Source: Stomorhina lunata
Taxonomy: Eukaryota > Arthropoda > Insecta > Diptera > Rhiniidae
DNA length: 64,000 nt
Assembly (NCBI GenBank): GCA_933228675.1
Contig: OW121740.1
Coordinates: 54,948,174-55,012,173 of the forward strand
Reading direction: 5' to 3'
Below are positions 22,563 through 34,487 of the stretch, piece by piece. Every line of letters begins with the position of its first letter. The first letter of the stretch is position 1. The position numbers and the translations under genes were made by a program. The notes beneath the pieces were generated by a model. That model made no database searches. It was given only the letters and a program-made list of their open reading frames with translations, and was not told the DNA's origin.

Positions 22563-22826
22563 ATACAAAAAGTTCTGATCTTTAGATTTAGATATTCAAA
22601 CTATTTCTGAGAATGTGTCTTATATGGGAGGTATGCTCAAATATGGACTGATTCTTAGAATAATTGATACTGATTAAGGTTGTCATAAGCAATATTTGTG
22701 CTGAATATTATTAAAATATAACTAAATTTGTGGCTTTAAAGGACCCAAACTCTATTCAGGGCATCCCTATGGGACGTAAACGAAGTAATAATCTAAATTT
22801 TTCCAAAAAAAGTATAGGAATCGTCC
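22563..22826 (+). mobile_element. mini-me-like fragment
   Basis: It matches the subtype at 3280-3525 (GAGAATGTGTCTTATATGGG, 'ggttgtcataagcaatatttgtg', 'tctattcagggcatcc'). It runs straight into the 30-bp array, so the array may have arisen at its edge. Confidence 0.65.
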
Positions 22827-23425
22827 AATAGAAAAATTTTTGATAAAAAAGTTTTCTATAGAAAAATTTTTGATAAAAAAGTTTTCTATAGAAAAATTTT
22901 TGATAAAAAAGTTTTCTATAGAAAAATTTTTGATAAAAAAGTTTTCTATAGAAAAATTTTTGATAAAAAAGTTTTCTATAGAAAAATGTGTGTCTGTTTT
23001 TCTATAGAAAACTTTTTTATCAAAATTTTTTCTATAGAAAACTTTTTTATCAAAATTTTTTCTATAGAAAACTTTTTTATCAAAAATTTTTCTATAGAAA
23101 ACTTTTTTATCAAAAATTTTTCTATAGAAAACTTTTTTATCAAAAATTTTTCTATAGAAAACTTTTTTTATCAAAAATTTTTATTCTATTTTTTTATCAA
23201 AAAATTTTCTATAGAAAATTTTTATATTAAAAATTTTTCTATAGAAAACTTTTTTATCAAAAATTTTTCTATAGAAAACTTTTTATCAAAAATTTTTCTA
23301 TAGAAAACTTTTTTTTATCAAAAATTTTTCTATAGAAAACTTTTTTATCAAAAATTTTTATTCTATTTTTTATCAAAAAATTTTCTATAGAAAATTTTTA
23401 TATTAAAAATTTTTCTATAGAAAAC
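22827..23425. repeat. 30-bp satellite array in two opposed blocks
   Basis: 22827-22985 holds five units of AAAAATTTTTGATAAAAAAG plus TTTTCTATAG. From 22998 the same unit runs in the opposite orientation for about 12 units, some altered. The junction is the short unique GTGTGTCTGTT near 22987. Every unit is centred on a CTATAG palindrome. Long frames here are artefacts of a period divisible by three. Confidence 0.9.
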
Positions 23426-23744
23426 TGAAAAATGTTTGTTTTTGTTCAGTCGATAATCTACGCTTTTACTTATGGTTTATGAACATAATTCTTAAAAGTT
23501 TTGTTTGTAAATTTAGTATTAATGCGAGGTTTTCGATCTGTCTAAATTGGGGATAATCCTCCTGAAGAGATGGCTTAACCAAACGCGTCGAGGAATTTGG
23601 TTTCTCCGCAAACATTTTTTGGCTTTTTATTGATAAGTTGGTCTGTTACATTAATAAATAAATGTTTAATTATTAATTAATTATTAATTAATTAGTTATT
23701 AATAAATAAATAAATTTGGGATCAAATGCGAATAATCATTCTTT
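23426..23744. other. spacer between satellite blocks
   Basis: Non-repetitive apart from a TTAATTAATTAATTA-type run near 23670-23715. Nothing else recognised. Confidence 0.5.
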
Positions 23745-24935
23745 CTGAAAATTTTTTTATTAAAAATTTTTCTGTGGAAAGTTTTTATCTAAAATTTTTC
23801 TATAAAAAATTTTTTTATTAAAAATTTTTCTATTGGAAATTTTTATATAAAAAATGTTTCTATAGAAAATTTTTCTATAGAAATTTTTTTCTATAAAAAT
23901 TTTTCTATAGAAAATTTTTTATCAAAAATTTTTCTATTGAAAATTTTTTTATTAAAAATTTTTCTATAGAAAATTTTTTTATCAAAAATTTTTCTATAGA
24001 AAATTTTTTTATCAAAAATTTTTCTATAGAAAATTTTTTCATCAAAATTTTTTCTATAGAAAATTTTTTCATCAAAAATTTTTCTATAGAAATTTTTTTT
24101 ATCGAAAATTTTTCTATAGAAAATTTTTTTATCAAAAATTTTTCTATAGAAAATTTTTTCATCAAAAATTTTTCTATAGAAAATTTTTTCATCAAAAATT
24201 TTTCTATAGAAAATTTTTTCATCAAAAATTTTTCTATAGAAATTGTTTTTATCGAAAATTTTTCTATAGAAAATTTTTTCATCAAAAATTTTGCTATAGA
24301 AATTTTTTTTATCAAAAACTTTTCTTTAGAAAATTTTTTTATAGAAAATTTTTTTATCGAAAATTTTTCTATAGACAATTTTTTATCAAAAATTTTTCTA
24401 TAGAAAATTTTTTATTAAAATTTTTTATATAGAAAAATTTTTACTAAAAATTTTTCTATAAAAAAATTTTTTATTAAAATTTTTTCTATAGATAAATTTT
24501 TATCAAAAATTTCTCTATAGAAAAATTTTTATCAAAAATTTTTCTATAGAAATTTTTTTTATTAAAAATTTTTCTATAGAAAATTTAGTTATTAAAAATT
24601 TTTCTGTGGAAATTCTTTTATCGAAAATTTTTCTATAGAAAATTTTTTATCAAAAATTTTTCTATAGAAAATTTTTTCATCAAAAATTTTTCTATAGAAA
24701 TTTTTTTTTATCGAAAATTTTTCTATAGAAATTTTTTTTATCAAAAATTTTTCTATAGAAATTTTTTTTATCAACAATTTTTCTATAGAAAATTTTTTTA
24801 TTAAAAATGTTTCTATAGAAATTTTTTTTTATCAAAAACTTTTCTGTAAAAAATATTTTTATCAAAAATTTTTCTGTAGAATTTATTTTTAACAAAAATT
24901 TTTCTATAGAAGATTTGAAAGTTTTTTGATATAAA
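23745..24935. repeat. 30-bp satellite array, long diverged block
   Basis: About 38 units of TTTTTCTATAGAAAATTTTT followed by TCATCAAAAA and variants (TTATCAAAAA, TTATTAAAAA), period about 30 bp. The outer units are the most diverged. The lysine/phenylalanine-rich frames on the minus strand are artefacts. Confidence 0.9.
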
Positions 24936-25650
24936 AATATTTTTATCGAAAATTTTTACGGAAAAATATTTTTGTAGAAAAATTTTCTAGAAAATATAAT
25001 TTTAATATTAGAATTTATTTCTGTTATGAAAAATATTCACAAAATTTACAAAAATATTCCCAATGCTTACAAAAAAAATAGTGTCGTGGCAACAATGTTC
25101 GAGATTATATTTATTTGTTCTCTCGAACCATGTATTTTGTTGCTATAAATTGGATTTTGATTTGTTTCTTGCCTATTTAGTTTTTATCTTTTCTTTAACA
25201 AAGCGGCACCAACCAACTCTGTTAACATCCAAATTGCAAATGAATGATTTTAATACTCATTTTCACGAGTTTCAAAAATGATCGTGGTTTTTACGAAAAT
25301 TAAAAAAAAAATCATCGGCTTCTGGTGGTATGGGCAGCCAACTCCTTTATTAATATACTTAATTTTGGCACCAATTGTCAAAAATTTGAATTAGGGGTAC
25401 CCTAATGTTCTTACAATTGTTCTGCAAATTGTACATTTAAACCATGAATGATAAATGCCTAAAACTTACTATTCTATTAAAACAAGTGTTTTTCCACACG
25501 ATGTTTTACACAATTAACTGCATCATATGAAATTTATATAGATTTGAGATGTAAAAACAAAGTTAAAGTTAATAATGATGATAATCATTAAAAATACAAT
25601 TCAGTTTAAAGTTTATTTGAATTTTGAATTATGAACAAAAACAAAAGATA
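24936..25650. other. AT-rich non-coding stretch
   Basis: The first 80 bp are decayed satellite; the rest shows no gene or repeat I recognise. Confidence 0.45.
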
Positions 25651-25872
25651 GACAAGAGTAGGGTTTGCAGTTCGGTTTTAACCGAAACCGAAACCTCGGT
25701 TTTTTATGCCTCAAAATCGAAACCGAAAACCGTAGAAAAAAAAAACGCGGTTTTAGCTATTTATTTTTCATAATTTTTTGTTGGTATTATTCAGAAATCA
25801 CATTAGCTTATCATAAATTTGCACGTAATTTGTCTATGGAATAAAGCAGAAGAATGAAAAAAAAAACAAAGG

Positions 25873-26540
25873 GTGCCTTACAATGGACGAATGGACAAGT
25901 GCAAGGGGAAAACGGTATATTTTTTTAACCTGGGACCCAGCCGTATTTTTGGAACATGTAATTCCAAGCAAACGCAAGGACCCATTAGACAGAAGCTAAT
26001 GGAGTTTAATATTTCACTTAATACAAATATCGTAGCATGTACTTTAGAAGGAACAGCAGTCAATATCAAATTTGGATCTGAATATCAAACACTGCTTCAG
26101 TTATGATCTTCACATGGAATTCATCTTGCAGTCATTGATGCTTTTCATGAAAAATTTGTTATATGTCCAGATGTGGAAGAATTTGAAACCGACGAAAGCG
26201 AAGACAATTGTGAAGATGGCGACCAGGGCTGCCAGATTTGGGGTTTTGACCCCAAAGTTGGGGATATTCAGTCCTCAAAAAGGCTAAAAAATTTGGTTTG
26301 GGGCTTGGGGATTTTGTTGGGGATTCAATCAAATTTGTTGGGGATTCAATCAAATTTGTTGGGGATTTTTTGGGGAAATTTTAACTTTGAGAATTTACAA
26401 CTTAATATTTTATAAATAAAGGAAAATATTTTGTAATAAAGGGTGATTCGTCTCTTGATATAAAAATTGCATCCGATTATGGGTCAGAATTCGAAAAGGA
26501 ACTACCAAACTTTAAGCTGTCAAGTCAAGAAAGGTACATT
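25873..26540 (+). pseudogene. hAT transposase fragment
   Basis: In shifting frames one reads LDEWTS-like wording (MDEWTSARGKR) near 25883, a middle segment PIRQKLMEFNIS, and then HGIHLAVIDAFHEKF near 26113-26157. This last matches the conserved GIHLAVID-type block of a hAT subgroup. A further acidic stretch FEKELPNFKLSSQER occurs near 26490-26535. Between 26226 and 26435 a G-rich insertion interrupts (TTGGGGATTCAATCAAATTT in two copies). Most of the catalytic domain and the C-terminal dimerisation region are missing, so it is inactive. It belongs to the surrounding hAT shell. Confidence 0.7.
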
Positions 26541-26790
26541 TAAAAATTAATTGTTTAAATTATGTTCCTAGAAGCAATGCACAGTGTAAGATTTTGCAAA
26601 TCTAGCTGGACAAAACTCGTTTTTGAGTTTCAATTTGGGTAAATATTTTTTATTAAATATGAAAGAACACTTGTTATAAAATAAGAAAATGCAAAAACTT
26701 TGCCGAATTTGTCAACAATAACATAATAACGGTACTTCAAACTTGAATATTTTGAAATGAATTAAAAAAACACTTTCAAAAAATATATTT

Positions 26791-29700
26791 CTAACGAAAA
26801 TTTTTCTATAGAAAAATATATTTCTAACGAAAATTTTTCTATAGAAAAATATTTCTATCGAAAATTTTTCTATAGAAAAATATTTCTATCGAAAATTTTT
26901 CTATAGAAAAATATTTCTATCGAAAATTTTTCTATAGAAAAATATTTCTATCGAAAATTTTTCTATAGAAAAATATTTCTATCGAAAATTTTTCTATAGA
27001 AAAATATTTCTATCGAAAATTTTTCTATAGAAAAATATTTCTATCGAAAATTTTTCTATAGAAAAATATTTCTATCGAAAATTTTTCTATAGAAAAATAT
27101 TTCTATCGAAAATTTTTCTATAGAAAAATATTTCTATCGAAAATTTTTCTATAGAAAAATATTTCTAACGAAAATTTTTCTATAGAAAAATATTTCTAAC
27201 GAAAATTTTTCTATAGAAAAATATTTCTAACGAAAATTTTTCTATAGAAAAATATTTCTAACGAAAATTTTTCTATAGAAAAATATTTCTAACGAAAATT
27301 TTTCTATAGAAAAATATTTCTAACGAAAATTTTTCTATAGAAAAATATTTCTAACGAAAATTTTTCTATAGAAAAATATTTCTAACGAAAATTTTTCTAT
27401 AGAAAAATATTTCTAACGAAAATTTTTCTATAGAAAAATATTTCTAACGAAAATTTTTCTATAGAAAAATATTTCTAACGAAAATTTTTCTATAGAAAAA
27501 TATTTCTAACGAAAATTTTTCTATGGAAAAATATTTCTAACGAAAATTTTTCTATAGAAAAATATTTCTAACGAAAATTTTTCTATAGAAAAATATTTCT
27601 AACGAAAATTTTTCTATAGAAAAATATTTCTAACGAAAATTTTTCTATAGAAAAATATTTCTATCGAAAATTTTTCTATAGAAAAATATTTCTATCGAAA
27701 ACTTTTCTATAGAAAAATATTTCTATCGAAAATTTTTCTATAGAAAAATATTTCTATCGAAAATTTTTCTATAGAAAAATATTTCTATCGAAAATTTTTC
27801 TATAGAAAAATATTTCTATCGAAAATTTTTCTATAGAAAAATATTTCTATCGAAAATTTTTCTATAGAAAAATATTTCTATCGAAAATTTTTCTATAGAA
27901 AAATATTTCTATCGAAAATTTTTCTATAGAAAAATATTTCTATCGAAAATTTTTCTATAGAAAAATATTTCTATCGAAAATTTTTCTATAGAAAAATATT
28001 TCTATCGAAAATTTTTCTATAGAAAAATATTTCTATCGAAAATTTTTCTATAGAAAAATATTTCTATCGAAAATTTTTCTATAGAAAAATATTTCTATCG
28101 AAAATTTTTCTATAGAAAAATATTTCTATCGAAAATTTTTCTATAGAAAAATATTTCTATCGAAAATTTTTCTATAGAAAAATATTTCTATCGAAAATTT
28201 TTCTATAGAAAAATATTTCTATCGAAAATTTTTCTATAGAAAAATATTTCTATCGAAAATTTTTCTATAGAAAAATATTTCTATCGAAAATTTTTCTATA
28301 GAAAAATATTTCTATCGAAAATTTTTCTATAGAAAAATATTTCTATCGAAAATTTTTCTATAGAAAAATATTTCTATCGAAAATTTTTCTATAGAAAAAT
28401 ATTTCTATCGAAAATTTTTCTATAGAAAAATATTTCTATCGAAAATTTTTCTATAGAAAAATATTTCTATCGAAAATTTTTCTATAGAAAAATATTTCTA
28501 TCGAAAATTTTTCTATAGAAAAATATTTCTATCGAAAATTTTTCTATAGAAAAATATTTCTATCAAAAATTTTTCTATAGAAAAATATTTCTATCGAAAA
28601 TTTTTCTATAGAAAAATATTTCTATCGAAAATTTTTCTATAGAAAAATATTTCTATCGAAAATATTTCTATAGAAAAATATTTCTATCGAAAATTTTTCT
28701 ATAGAAAAATATTTCTATCGACAATTTTTCTATAGAAAAATATTTCTATCGAAAATTTTTCTATAGAAAAATATTTCTATTGAAAATTTTTCTATAGAAA
28801 AATATTTCTATTGAAAATTTTTCTATAGAAAAATATTTCTATCGAAAATTTTTCTATAGAAAAATATTTCTATTGAAAATTTTTCTATAGAAAAATATTT
28901 CTATCGAAAATTTTTCTATAGAAAAATATTTCTATCGAAAATTTTTCTATAGAAAAATATTTCTATCGAAAATTTTTCTATAGAAAAATATTTCTATCGA
29001 AAATTTTTCTATAGAAAAATATTTCTATCGAAAATTTTTCTATAGAAAAATATATCTATCGAAAATTTTTCTATAGAAAAATATTTCTATCGAAAATTTT
29101 TCTATAGAAAAATATATCTATCGAAAATTTTTCTATAGAAAAATATTTCTATCGACAATTTTTCTATAGAAAAATATTTCTATCGAAAATTTTTCTATAG
29201 AAAAATATTTCTATCGAAAATTTTTCTATAGAAAAATATTTCTATCGAAAATTTTTCTATAGAAAAATATTTCTATCGAAAATTTTTCTATAGAAAAATA
29301 TTTCTATCGAAAATTTTTCTATAGAAAAATAGTTCTATCGAAAATTTTTCTATAGAAAAATATTTCTATCGAAAATTTTTCTATAGAAAAATATTTCTAT
29401 TGAAAATTTTTCTATAGAAAAATATTTCTATCGAAAATTTTTCTATAGAAAAATATTTCTATCGAAAATTTTTCTATAGAAAAATATTTCTATCGAAAAT
29501 TTTTCTATAGAAAAATATTTCTATCGAAAATTTTTCTATAGAAAAATAGTTCTATCGAAAATTTTTCTATAGAAAAATATTTCTATCGAAAATTTTTCTA
29601 TAGAAAAATATTTCTATCGAAAATTTTTCTATAGAAAAATATTTCTATCGAAAATTTTTCTATAGAAAAATATTTCTATCGAAAATTTTTCTATAGAAAA

Positions 29701-29978
29701 ATATTTCTATCGAAAATTTTTCTATAGAAAAATATTTCTATCGAAAATTTTTCTATAGAAAAATATTTCTATCGAAAATTTTTCTAAAGAAAAATATTTC
29801 TATCGAAAATTTTTCTATAGATAAATATTTCTATCGAAAATTTTTCTATAGAAAAATATTTCTATCGAAAATTTATCTATAGAAAAATATTTCTATCGAA
29901 AATTTTTTTTTAGAAAAATATTTCTATCGAAAATTTTTCTATAGAAAAATATTTCTATCGAAAATTTTTCTATTGGCG
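26791..29978. repeat. 31-bp satellite, about 103 units
   Basis: The unit is GAAAATTTTTCTATAGAAAA plus ATATTTCTATC, very uniform. Each unit centres on the 18-bp perfect palindrome ATTTTTCTATAGAAAAAT. Two subtypes differ at one base, CTATCG and CTAACG. CTAACG units form the first two copies and a run of about 16 at 27162-27655; the rest are CTATCG, with a few CTATTG units near 28780-28875 and 29400. Being 31 bp it carries no long frame. It shares its CTATAG core with the 30-bp arrays at 22.8-24.9 kb. Confidence 0.97.
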
Positions 29979-29983
29979 CCAAT

Positions 29984-30444
29984 GTCAACAATTTATTTCT
30001 AATTTTTTTTAGCAATTTTATACCATATATTATTAGATATATATGTTATAAGTTATCGAAATATACATATGTACATACATACATATATCCTCTAAATATT
30101 ATGTTTGTAGAAACATAATAAACATTTGTTAAATAATATTGTTTTTTTTGTCAACTTTTCCAAATGTCACAGAAAAAAATATAAAATGTAAAAATTAGTT
30201 AGTGCTAAAAGGACCAATTTCATATTTTTTTTTCTTAATTTGGATCTTTTTCAAAGAATTGATTTTACCATGCCCTCCCTCTATAGGATCATAATACATC
30301 TCCAACCCAAATTTTATGAGCGAAACTTAGAAACGAGCTGAGCTAAATTCTAGGAAAACAATACACATGTATCTTATAAAAATTTCATTTCTAATTTTCT
30401 CAAAATAAGTTTTTATGACATTAGCACCAAGCCACAGAAATATA
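29984..30444 (-). mobile_element. family G repeat, copy interrupted by the P-type element
   Basis: It starts GGCGCCAATGTCAAC, contains TTGGATCTTTTTCAAAGAAT and the inverse of TAGAGGGCATGGTAAAATCA, and ends TTAGCACCAAGCCACAG. The same order occurs, inverted, at 39930-43155 and 44588-44880. The terminal phrase TGGCTTGGTGCTAAAA plus GGGCCAATGTC is present at two or more ends. No coding frame. Confidence 0.7.
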
Positions 30445-30635
30445 CCTTATATCATGGCAAAACTAGACTAGGTAAAATCACTAGACACTATGTTCTCAAT
30501 TTCAAATCCCTGAAAAGTCAAACAAAAGAAAATATAAAAAAATTATTTTTTCTTTGTATTTCCCTGGATTGTCAAAAATAAAAATAATTAATTATTGATA
30601 TTGTTAAAATTTTATTTCAAATTTATTTTTTTAAA

Positions 30636-33600
30636 ATGTCCATAAAGTGTAGTGTTTGTAACGTATTTTATGACCAGAAATACGTGAAATTTATAAAATG
30701 TCCGGAAGGCAAGACTAAACTTTGGAGTGATGCGTGTGGTTCAAATCTTAAGAAGCACTCTAAAATTTGTATGCATCATTTCCAAAACTCGGACTATATA
30801 GAGTTACATCAACCAAACAAACGAGCTCGCTTGATGCCCTGCGCGGTACCTTCCAGAGAATACGTAAATTTGGTAGAAAATATTTCTAAGCCATCCACAA
30901 TAAATACGGTTATGGGACCATTTTTCTCAAATGAAAGTAAGTTAAAAACATTACATATTTCGCATAATTTCGCATTTATTCAAATTAACTTAAGGTCAAA
31001 ATAAAACTATTGACGATTTTACACATATTGTCTCTAAAACTAATGATCCAGTTACCATTTCGAATACTCAGCCATCAAGATTTTTGGACGCAAGTGTGCA
31101 AACTAAGTAGGTGTTCTATTATGTCCTTTTTACATGTCTGTGAAGTTAAATTTTAAACTTATTTCCAAAAAATCCAAATATTTAACAGAGCTTAAGCACT
31201 TTAAAAAGGGCACTGTTAATGATTCAAAATATATTTATTACTTTAAGATCAATACTTAAATACTAATTATAGGGCTACAAAATTAAGTACACTGATTTTG
31301 GTTATTATAACAAATATTTATGATAAATATTTTTAAGACACAATTAAATTTGTTGGGCCAAAAACTCTATTCTGGCCATCCCTATTAGAGGTATCTGAAA
31401 TAGTATTCCGATTTTGCCCAAAATGGATGAATTTTTTTTGCACCATTTACAGTTAAGTGCTTAATATAGCTCTGTTAACTTTTTAGGTTTGTATTTAGGG
31501 AACAAAATAATATTTAACTTCATACACAACCTTCTTATTCACTTATTGAAAGTTTTAATTAATTTCCTAGTGATGAATTCATACAATGTACGATTATTAA
31601 AGAAAATCTAGAACTTAAGAATCAAGTTGCTCTTCTTGCCAAAGAAAACAAAAAATTACTGGAAGAATGTTCTAAAAATGCTAAAACCGTAGAAGCAGTA
31701 AATACAGTTTTTACTACGGGACAAATAAGAAAGCTCCATGAACCTAATAAAAGATTGCACTTCAGTTGGGATGATATTTCTTATGGAATATCTCTTTATT
31801 CTAGTGGTCCTAGAGCCTATCGAAAGCTTTATAATGAAAATTTCCCGCTGCCTTCTGTGAGCACTTTAAACAGGTGGGCCCGAAAACTGCAATTTCGCGA
31901 GGGCTTGCAATCAAATCTTATCGCCCTTATGAAAGATGAAGACCTTCCAATAATCGAAAAAGTGTGTGTAGTTTGTTTCGATGAAATGAAAGTAGCATAC
32001 ACTTATGAACATGATCCTTCATTTGATTATGTACGTTCTCCCGCTAATTATGTACAAGTATTAACTGTAAGAGGTTTGATAAAATCGTGGAAGCAAGAGA
32101 TATTTTTTGATTTTGATAAAAAAATGGATAAATGTTTGCTTTTTGAAATTATAACCACATTAGATAATGCTGGTTTTGATGTTGTTGGCGTAATTTCCGA
32201 TATGGGGCCTTCAAATCAATCACTGTGGAAAGAACTTGGGATAAATTCAAGTAACAACATTTATTTTTTTTATATAATTTTGTATCGTTACCTAAAATGA
32301 AAAATTTGGACATGTTTCTATATTTCTTAAACTTAAATCTGTTTCATTAATGCTTGAGTTATGAACAGCTATGACTCAGCAGACTAATCCTTTTATGAAA
32401 TGCGTTTTGCATTTTAGGTAAAGATATGTACATATATAATTGATTTTTCGATTTCGAAATGATATAATTTATTTTTTTTTGTGATGCTTTAATGAATGCA
32501 TAACGCAAAAAGTTATAACATTTCTAAATCTGGTTGCAAATAATTATAGTGGAAAAAATATATATTATTTAGACCAAACCTCGTTTCCAAATCCAAAACG
32601 CCCAGAAGAACCTATTTTTGTTTTCGCGGATATACCCCACCTCCTTAAGTTAATAAGAAACCACTTTCTTGAAACCGGGATCATATTTAACAATTCGGTT
32701 GTTACCTCTCAAACTGTAGTTCAAGTCCTGAACTGTTCAAAATCCGACTTGTCAATAACGCATGCGGTAAATGAAGAACATCTAAATTTGAAGGCATATA
32801 GCAAACAAAAAGTAAAATATGCAGCAAAATTGTTTTCCAATTCAATGGCTTGCGCTATTCGCCGTTGTTATACAGTTGGTGTAGAAATTTATAACGCTAT
32901 TAATACCGCCGATCTCTTTCAACTAATTAACGATTGGTTTGATATACAAAATTCTAAATTTTTTACAACAAATACTCTTCCGACTAAAGCCCCATATGGA
33001 AAAAACCTTGATATCCAAGACGATGTTTTAAATAGAATGACAGAATTAATGAGTCAAATTATAGTTCCTGGAAAAAATCAATTGTTCAATTTCAAAAAAG
33101 AGTAATTGTATCGAATAAATCCCTTCAAGGTTTATACAAGCACCTTCAGAAGAAGTATTCTGTTAAATATATTATTACAAGTAGATTAAATCAAGACATT
33201 TTAAAAAACTTTTTCAGCAATATTAGAAGCAAAGGTGGTTATAATGACCACCCAAGTCCAATGCAATTTATATATAGGTTTAGAAAGTACTTATTAGGTA
33301 ATATAGTTTTTTTTTTATAAATATGTGTGTATGTATGTATATTAATAAAATAATTTTTTATATACAGCAAAGAATAGTGAACTTATAAAAACGGGTAATA
33401 GTGAATATGATGATACAATAAAGTTTAAGTTCAATAAATGTTGTTTGCAAATTCCTGAAGATACCAATTTTAATAATACTGATGCGAATAATATTGATAA
33501 CCTGCACAACAATAATGAAGATCTTCACAATGAAATTTCAATAAACGTTGATGAGATGAGCTCAATTATAGATAATAAGCTCGATAGCTTCCATGAAGAC

Positions 33601-33984
33601 GCTTTAGAATATCTCGGTGGTTATATAATCTAAAAATTTCAACTATCAAATTATGAAGCCCAAAACAAGGAAGAAGGATTTACTTGGGTGGATCAAATTT
33701 CCAAAGGGGGTCTTAAGAAACCTAGTGCTACATTTGTGTCCTACCTAAAAGAGCTAGAAGTTATTTTCAATGACATTAATGGTGAAACAATAATAAATTC
33801 CGTTGGCTTCTCTAATTTTTTTTTGGAAAAAAGTTGTAAAAATTTACTTCCAGACAAAGTCAAATCATTCTTTTTTAAAGTTAGAATGCATTTTCGAATT
33901 AAATATTTAAATAAACACCTAAAATCTAAAACAATTAAAGACAAAATTACAAATAATAGAAAAATGTTAAAAACGTTAGTTTAG
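30636..33984 (+). pseudogene. P-element transposase (THAP domain plus RNase H-like catalytic core)
   Basis: The enzyme would bind the element ends and excise it. Inferred exons are 30636-30936, 30995-31106, 31571-32250, 32513-33297 and 33368-33984, with GT/AG borders that keep phase, about 830 codons. Exon 1 is a THAP zinc finger (CSVCNVFYDQ, then CMHHF and AVPS). Exon 3 starts with a leucine-zipper-like helix, then VCFDEMKVAY and ISDMGPSNQSLWKELG, the first two catalytic-Asp regions. Exon 4 has VFADIPHLLKLIRNHF. Two lesions are visible: a frameshift near 33087-33095 at an A-run, and a TAA at 33631-33633 after EDALEYLGGY. The frame continues in both cases. The Drosophila protein is about 750 residues. 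Confidence 0.9.
31262..31430 (+). mobile_element. mini-me-like fragment inside a P-element intron
   Basis: AATTTGTTGGGCCAAAAACT and 'ctctattctggccatcccta', then 'gtattccgattttgcccaaa', match the blocks at 3400-3520 and 22700-22820. It lies within the inferred second intron (31107-31570). The copy is diverged. Confidence 0.6.
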
Positions 33985-34487
33985 TTTTTTATAAATATAA
34001 TATCGTTATATACTGTTTTTGTGTTTTAAATATTAAATGAAATAATAATATATAAATAAAAATTTAAGCCCTGAATTTAAATATTTATTTTTTTAATACA
34101 TCACATGTCTCATATATTTTTTTTATATACTACACTTTCAGGACAACTTTTTCAGATTCTACTGTATATCACTTCAATATGTTCATTATATTTGTGTTCT
34201 ACTGTACTTAAATTCATGTCATTCAAAATTTTCTTTTACTTTTTTTCTCATTTTGCTTTTTTGACATTACAGGGTTTAATAAATTGACAACTCTCCCTAG
34301 TGATTTTACCTAGTCTAGTTTTGCCATGCCTTATATGTACTTTGTTTCAATAAAATTATTTCACTACAAATTTAAATCAAAATAGTTTTATTTAAAAAAC
34401 CGAATCGAAACCGGCCGGTTTTGGGTGTTTTAAAACCGAAACCGCGGTTTCTCATTTTCACGGGTTTTTGCAAACTCTAGACAAGAG

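Larger units (their letters stand above)
30453..34328 (+). mobile_element. P-type transposon, near complete
   Basis: The 3876-bp element has 32-bp terminal inverted repeats without mismatch (30453-30484 starting CATGGCAAAACTAG, and 34297-34328). The 8-bp target duplication CCTTATAT lies at 30445-30452 and 34329-34336. CATG-starting TIRs of about 31 bp and an 8-bp duplication are the P-element signature. It encodes a THAP-DDE transposase in five exons. It inserted in a family G repeat inside the hAT shell. Confidence 0.95.
25659..34479 (+). mobile_element. hAT transposon shell enclosing a satellite and a P-type element
   Basis: The left end TAGGGTTTGCA (25659-25669) and right end TGCAAACTCTA (34469-34479) are inverted repeats with one mismatch. 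The 8-bp direct repeat GACAAGAG flanks them (25651-25658 and 34480-34487), the hAT duplication length. Just inside both ends are clusters of AACCGAAACCG, likely transposase-binding repeats. A broken hAT transposase lies near the left end. The remaining 8.8 kb is mostly secondary: a 31-bp satellite, a family G element and a P-type transposon. Confidence 0.88.

Noticed and set aside
22767..24895. Several long frames rich in Lys, Phe, Ile, Glu (for example 23905-24378 minus, 22986-23303 plus)
   Set aside because: They are translations of a 30-bp satellite; the period is divisible by three, which keeps any frame open.
26226..26440. A further insertion starting CAGGGCTGCCAG in the hAT transposase
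   Set aside because: I could not find an inverted right end or an 8-bp duplication, so I only note a G-rich interruption.
32251..32544. An intron in the P transposase ending at the AG just before TGGAAAAAAT
   Set aside because: That acceptor puts a stop in frame after seven codons; the AG at 32511-32512 keeps the frame open, so I used it.
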